Positions 32,252 through 36,190 of a stretch of 36,190 nt of DNA are shown piece after piece; position 1 is the first letter of the stretch, and the number at the start of each line of letters is the position of its first letter. The notes beneath the pieces are model-generated. The model saw only the letters and a program-made list of their open reading frames with translations. It was not told the origin of the DNA and did not search any database. Both the position numbers and the translations under genes were made by a program. Source of the DNA: Granulosicoccus sp. (GTDB lineage: Bacteria; Pseudomonadota; Gammaproteobacteria; Granulosicoccales; Granulosicoccaceae); NCBI GenBank assembly GCA_020627685.1, contig JAHDGK010000024.1, positions 36,986-73,175 of the forward strand. Reading direction: 5' to 3'.

Positions 32252-33505
32252 ATGAATACGCTAAAGAAGGTAAGTAGTGCGATAGCATTGGCCGCGAGCA
32301 TCGCTATGCCCGCAGCCGCTGAAACGGAACTAACAATGTACTACCCGATTGCGGTTGGTGGTGCACTGACTGAAGTCGTTGACGGTATTGTCGCGGACTT
32401 TGAAGCTGCGAACCCGGACATCAGCGTCACAGCGATCTATTCCGGTAACTATGACGATACTCGTGTACGAGCGCTCTCGGCTATCAACTCTGGGGAACCC
32501 GCTCAGTTGGCTGTGATGTTCTCGATAGATGCCTACGATCTAATAGAACAAGATCTCATTGTACCGTTTGATGATCTGGTTTCAGACAAGGCATGGCTTG
32601 ACAGCTTTTACCCTGCGCTGATGGCGAACGGTAAAATTGAAGGTAAGACATGGGGCATACCGTTTCAGCGCTCTACTATTGTGGCCTACTATAATAAAGA
32701 CCTTTTTCGCGCTGCCGGCCTCGACCCCGAAGCGCCTCCTACATCGTGGGATGATCTGATCAGCGCAGGCAAGGCCCTCACCAAAGACGGAACTTACGGT
32801 TTGATGATTCCATCAACGGGCTACCCGTACTGGATGTTCCAAGCACTGGCGATTCAGAACGGCAAAGAAGTCATGTCTAATGATGGACTGACCACTTACT
32901 TTGATGATCAAACAGTTGTTGACACGTTGGACTTCTGGAAATCGCTGTCAAGCGAACACGGTATCATGCCAACAGGCACGGTAGAGTGGGGCACGTTGCG
33001 CCAGGCATTTCTTGAAGGCCAGACAGCGATGATGTGGCACTCAACCGGTAACCTCACTGCGGTTAAGAAAAATGCCAGCTTTGATTTTGGTGTAGCTGAG
33101 TTACCCGCCAATGTGCGCAAAGGCTCACCAACAGGTGGCGGCAACTTCTACATCTTTAAAGATACTTCAGATGAAGAAAAGGCCGCAGCACTCAAGTTGA
33201 TTGAGTTCATGACATCACCCGAACAGGCAGCAACCTGGTCAATCGCCACCGGCTACATGGGTGTATCACCAGCGGCTTATGAAACGGATGCATTAAAAGC
33301 CTATACAGCGGAATTTCCACCGGCATTGGTTGCACGTAACCAGCTTGAGAATGCGGTAGCAGAGTTTTCCACATTTGAAACAGCTCGTGTACGCGATGGT
33401 TTGAACAACGCAATCCAGTCTGCATTGACAGGTTCCAAGAGTTCAGAGGATGCACTGTCTGAAGCACAGTCTGCAGCCGATAGATTGTTGAAGGCGTACA
33501 GATAG
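32252..33505 (+). CDS. ugpB: ABC transporter periplasmic substrate-binding protein, UgpB-like
   Basis: 417 residues from ATG 32252, which has GGAGGAG about 9 bases upstream. The open frame extends to 32141 but that part overlaps the ATPase gene and lacks a signal. The signal peptide is VSSAIALAASIAMPAAA. The mature start ELTMYYPIAVGGALTEVVDGIVADFEAANPD and YSGNYDD resemble UgpB, which binds glycerol-3-phosphate and glycerophosphocholine. It captures substrate for UgpA/E/C. A hairpin follows the gene. Confidence 0.88.
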   Translation: MNTLKKVSSAIALAASIAMPAAAETELTMYYPIAVGGALTEVVDGIVADFEAANPDISVTAIYSGNYDDTRVRALSAINSGEPAQLAVMFSIDAYDLIEQDLIVPFDDLVSDKAWLDSFYPALMANGKIEGKTWGIPFQRSTIVAYYNKDLFRAAGLDPEAPPTSWDDLISAGKALTKDGTYGLMIPSTGYPYWMFQALAIQNGKEVMSNDGLTTYFDDQTVVDTLDFWKSLSSEHGIMPTGTVEWGTLRQAFLEGQTAMMWHSTGNLTAVKKNASFDFGVAELPANVRKGSPTGGGNFYIFKDTSDEEKAAALKLIEFMTSPEQAATWSIATGYMGVSPAAYETDALKAYTAEFPPALVARNQLENAVAEFSTFETARVRDGLNNAIQSALTGSKSSEDALSEAQSAADRLLKAYR

Positions 33506-33517
33506 GAAGACCGGGCT

Positions 33518-33541
33518 GACCGACCTGGCAACAGGTCGGTC
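33518..33541 (+). promoter_or_regulatory. Strong intercistronic hairpin with GCAA tetraloop after the binding-protein gene
   Basis: GACCGACCTG (33518-33527) and CAGGTCGGTC (33532-33541) form a perfect 10-bp stem closed by a GCAA (GNRA) tetraloop, in the 76-bp gap before the permease gene. No T-run follows, so message stabilisation or partial attenuation is likelier than full termination. Confidence 0.65.
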
Positions 33542-33581
33542 TATCCATCTCCAAGGTATCTCTCAGACAATTCAACTTTTA

Positions 33582-34475
33582 ATGAAATCAGCATCTAATC
33601 TCGAACAACGCCGGCAATCCATCTATGGGTGGTTGATGTTTGCGCCTGCGGCAGTGATGTTGTCAGTGTTTGCGTTTTACCCGACTATCGCAACATTCTG
33701 GTCAAGCCTTTTTTCCCGCGGTACTCGCCGAAGGCCGAGTGAATTTATTGGTCTTGAGAATTACACCGATTTGTTTGCCGATCCGACATTCTGGTTGGTT
33801 GCTAAAAACAATCTGCTCTATGCCGGTGTAACCATTCCCGCTTCAATTGCAATTGCGCTGGCCATGGCGCTTTGGGCAAATTCTAAGATCTCTGCACGCA
33901 GTTTTGTTCGCACCGCCTATTTCACACCTACTGTGCTTCCGATGATTGCTGCTGCAAATCTTTGGTTGTTTTTCTACACGCCGGGGCTGGGCGTTCTGGA
34001 TAAGATCGGCAGCCTGTTTGGGTTTGAGTCGGTCAATTGGCTCGGTCAGCCTGAAACGGCTCTGTGGGCCATTGTTATAGTCACTATCTGGAAGGAGGCA
34101 GGTTTTTTTATGATCTTCTACCTTGCGGCCTTGCAGACTATTCCAGAAGATCTTAAAGAAGCCGCAGACATTGAAGGCACTAGTCGCTTCACTTATACAC
34201 GTCGCATTGTGTTGCCGCTGTTGATGCCAACTACTATTTTTATAATGGTCAATGCTCTGATTAATTCCGTCAAGCTTATTGACCATCTATTTATTCTCAC
34301 CAAAGGTGGCCCATCAGATGCCTCCAAGCTTCTTCTTTACTACATATGGGAGATGGCGTTTGCCTTCTTTGATGCACCACATGCTGCTGCACTGACTATT
34401 CTAGTTTTGGCGGTGCTGTGTGTGGTAGCGGCAGTGCAGTTTCTTTATCTCGATAGAAGGACGCACTATCAATGA
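33582..34475 (+). CDS. ugpA: ABC transporter permease, UgpA/MalF type
   Basis: 297 residues with six membrane segments. The cytoplasmic EAA loop reads EDLKEAADIEGTSRFTYTRRIVLPLLMPT, which docks to the ATPase. The N-terminus has the usual LMFAPAAVMLSVFAFYP. It overlaps the second permease by 4 bases. Confidence 0.93.
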   Translation: MKSASNLEQRRQSIYGWLMFAPAAVMLSVFAFYPTIATFWSSLFSRGTRRRPSEFIGLENYTDLFADPTFWLVAKNNLLYAGVTIPASIAIALAMALWANSKISARSFVRTAYFTPTVLPMIAAANLWLFFYTPGLGVLDKIGSLFGFESVNWLGQPETALWAIVIVTIWKEAGFFMIFYLAALQTIPEDLKEAADIEGTSRFTYTRRIVLPLLMPTTIFIMVNALINSVKLIDHLFILTKGGPSDASKLLLYYIWEMAFAFFDAPHAAALTILVLAVLCVVAAVQFLYLDRRTHYQ

Positions 34476-35296
34476 ATAGGCTAAGCCGTGATGGGTTGAC
34501 CAAATCACTAGACAGTATTGGCGCTATCGTGCTGGCCATCATCTGGATATCGCCTCTAGTTTTTGCCTTTTGGGCTGCCTTTCACAGCACTTCAGATGCG
34601 GTAAATTTTAATCTGTTTTCCGCATGGACTCTCGACAACTTTCGTACAGCGTGGGCTGGTGCGCCCTGGCTAAAATACTTTTTGAATACCTTTTTGTTGG
34701 TGACCATTGTTCTTATCGGTCAATTCTTTTTTACCACGCTCGCAGGTTTTGCCTTTGCTAAGTTATCTTTTCCGGGAAAAGACCTTATTTTTATTCTGGT
34801 GTTGATGCAGCTCTTCATATTGCCAGAGGTTCTGATTGTCGAGAACTATGCAATGGTTTCGCGCCTTGGTCTGTTTGATACGCTTTTCGGTGTAGGCATG
34901 CCGTATATGGCCAGTGCATTCGGTATCTTTCTGATGAGGCAATCTTTCAAGTCTGTGCCAATAGAGTTGCATGAGGCCGCTCGTATTGAAGGCTGCAGTT
35001 TGTTCGGTATTTTATGGCGTGTTTATGTGCCACTGGCAAAACCAACCTATCTTGCTTATGCGTTGGTGTCTGTGTCGACTCACTGGAATAATTTTCTTTG
35101 GCCTTTGATTGTAACTAATTCACCTGATACACGGCCATTAACTGTTGGGCTGTCTATTTTTGGGGCACCGGAAAATGGTGTGGACATCAGTATTATTTCA
35201 GCAGCAACGCTGATGTCGGTCGCACCGCTGTTAATAGCGTTCCTTGTATTTCAGCGTCAGTTTGTGCAGGCCTTTTTGCGCACTGGCATTAAATGA
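34472..35296 (+). CDS. ugpE: ABC transporter permease, UgpE/MalG type
   Basis: 274 residues with six membrane segments. Its EAA loop is IELHEAARIEGCSLFGILWRVYVPLAKPT, and the C-terminus ends in LVFQRQFVQAFLRTGIK, typical of this half of the channel. It overlaps both neighbours by 4 bases (ATGA), which indicates a single translationally coupled operon. Confidence 0.93.
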   Translation: MNRLSRDGLTKSLDSIGAIVLAIIWISPLVFAFWAAFHSTSDAVNFNLFSAWTLDNFRTAWAGAPWLKYFLNTFLLVTIVLIGQFFFTTLAGFAFAKLSFPGKDLIFILVLMQLFILPEVLIVENYAMVSRLGLFDTLFGVGMPYMASAFGIFLMRQSFKSVPIELHEAARIEGCSLFGILWRVYVPLAKPTYLAYALVSVSTHWNNFLWPLIVTNSPDTRPLTVGLSIFGAPENGVDISIISAATLMSVAPLLIAFLVFQRQFVQAFLRTGIK

Positions 35297-36096
35297 CAAG
35301 CATTCTGCAAATCTCAGATACCCATCTGGCTGCCGATGGCGTTCTGGTCTCTGGTCGACTCAAGACAGATGTCTCTTTTAAAAAACTGCTTGATCGTTTG
35401 TTAGACGCACAAGAGCAGTGGGGAAAGATAGACGCAGTCATTGTTACGGGTGATATCAGTGATGATGGCAGCGAGCAAAGTTATTCGCGTTTCAAGGCTT
35501 TGGTTGCTCCTCTTAATCTTCCTGTCGTTGTGATTCCGGGTAACCACGATAAACGAGAAAAAATGCGCAGCGCGTTCAGTCACGACGGCTATCTACCAAG
35601 CTCAGGCATGCTCAACTGGTTCCGAAGAATAGGGGACGTCAACGTTATAGGGCTGGATACCCTGGTCGAAGGCCATGGTCATGGCGAATTGGCGCTTGAG
35701 ACACTGGATTTTCTGGAACAACAATTAGACGTTGTGCGACAACTACCACTCATTGTCGCAATGCATCATCCGCCATTTAAAACCGGCATTGCCTTTATGG
35801 ATGCAATTGGTTTAAAAAACACAGACGCATTTGTAAAGGTACTACGACGAGCACAGTGTCAGGAGATTAGGATATTGTGTGGTCATATACACAGTATGAC
35901 TGTTGCCAGCATAGCAGGGCATGTCGCAGTGTCATCGCCGTCGCCCTGCAGCGGGTTCGAATTGGATGTGCGTGACGAAGCCTCTGTTGGATTTTACGAT
36001 TGTGAAGACGGCTGTTTGTTACACCGTTGGTCCAACGGGTTTCAAACCGTTCGTATAGGTCCGAGCAGTGGGACAGGTCCCCATCCTTTTGGTTGA
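35293..36096 (+). CDS. Metallophosphoesterase, GpdQ/CpdA-type phosphodiesterase
   Basis: 267 residues. The five calcineurin-fold motifs are present: SDTHLAADG, VTGDISDDG, PGNHDKR, AMHHPP and CGHIHSM, giving a binuclear metal site. The family includes cAMP phosphodiesterase CpdA and glycerophosphodiesterase GpdQ. Coupling by 4-bp overlap to a Ugp-type importer favours hydrolysis of imported glycerophosphodiesters, which the downstream HAD/DeoR theme also supports. A cyclic-nucleotide target cannot be excluded, given the cyclase at 25549. Confidence 0.88.
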   Translation: MTSILQISDTHLAADGVLVSGRLKTDVSFKKLLDRLLDAQEQWGKIDAVIVTGDISDDGSEQSYSRFKALVAPLNLPVVVIPGNHDKREKMRSAFSHDGYLPSSGMLNWFRRIGDVNVIGLDTLVEGHGHGELALETLDFLEQQLDVVRQLPLIVAMHHPPFKTGIAFMDAIGLKNTDAFVKVLRRAQCQEIRILCGHIHSMTVASIAGHVAVSSPSPCSGFELDVRDEASVGFYDCEDGCLLHRWSNGFQTVRIGPSSGTGPHPFG

Positions 36097-36135
36097 GTCC
36101 AATACATTGGCTTAACTGAGTAGCGCCATAGAAAA

Positions 36136-36190
36136 TGGTGGGCCCGGCAGGACTCGAACCTGCGACCAAGGGATTATGAGTCCCCTGCTC
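36136..36190 (-). tRNA. Partial tRNA with CAT anticodon (Met or Ile2), cut by the window edge
   Basis: The minus strand reads a 7-nt anticodon loop CTCATAA (anticodon CAT) within a GGGGA/TCCCT stem. It continues through the T-arm CAGGTTCGAATCCTG and ends in GGGCCC-ACCA with an encoded CCA. The 5' acceptor and part of the D-arm lie outside the window. Elongator Met and lysidine-modified Ile tRNAs share this loop, so the identity is open. Confidence 0.9.

Noticed and set aside
36099-36110. CCAATACATTGG dyad after the phosphodiesterase gene as a terminator
   Set aside because: The stem is only 5 bp with a 2-nt loop and has no T-run.

Overview
The window reads as a piece of a bacterial chromosome, most likely a marine gammaproteobacterium or a similar heterotrophic proteobacterium. 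This is inferred from the gene mix (TRAP transporter, Ugp-type ABC importer, DddP-type M24 enzyme, aromatic hydroxylase, many GntR/LysR/MarR/DeoR/LacI-type regulators) and from mid-GC composition judged by eye. No rRNA, phage, transposase or CRISPR array is visible. One partial tRNA with a CAT anticodon lies at the right edge.

Layout. (1) 147-5131: a beta-class-like GST, a MobA-type 3-hydroxybenzoate 4-hydroxylase (minus strand), and a divergent three-gene unit of crotonase, MarR regulator and COG2159 amidohydrolase. The divergent promoter region carries clear palindromes. This looks like an aromatic-acid catabolic locus. (2) 5146-6593 (minus): the most striking element, a retron. A reverse transcriptase with YADD, NAxxH and LPQGAPTSP motifs is preceded by a 143-nt structured RNA. 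That RNA is bounded by a perfect 11-bp inverted repeat (a1/a2) and holds two msr-like hairpins and one msd-like hairpin. (3) 6688-12153: a DddP-like M24 metalloenzyme (minus), divergent from a tight operon of beta-hydroxyacid dehydrogenase, aldehyde dehydrogenase, serine-acetyltransferase-like protein and VOC protein. A bidirectional-type terminator separates it from a PEBP/YbhB protein.

(4) 13152-17659: maleate isomerase and a complete TRAP transporter (DctP-Q-M) in one minus-strand operon, divergent from a GntR/FCD regulator with repeated TATACATA sites. (5) 17745-20563: a second beta-hydroxyacid dehydrogenase with a PhyH-type dioxygenase, divergent from a LysR regulator. (6) 20676-24971: two Gfo/Idh/MocA oxidoreductases flanking a cupin-like protein, divergent from a LacI-type regulator. 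A 13-codon leader ORF overlaps the first oxidoreductase. (7) 25071-29285: a small XRE protein, a membrane-bound class III nucleotide cyclase, a decayed metallo-beta-lactamase-fold fragment and a Na/Pi cotransporter with a PhoU-like tail. (8) 29344-36096: a HAD phosphatase divergent from a DeoR regulator, followed by a UgpC-B-A-E-type ABC importer and a GpdQ/CpdA-type phosphodiesterase. Together these form a plausible glycerol-phosphate or glycerophosphodiester scavenging unit.

Overall, most of the window is catabolic and transport islands, each with its own divergent regulator. The retron sits between two of these islands with only 14 bp to its downstream neighbour.
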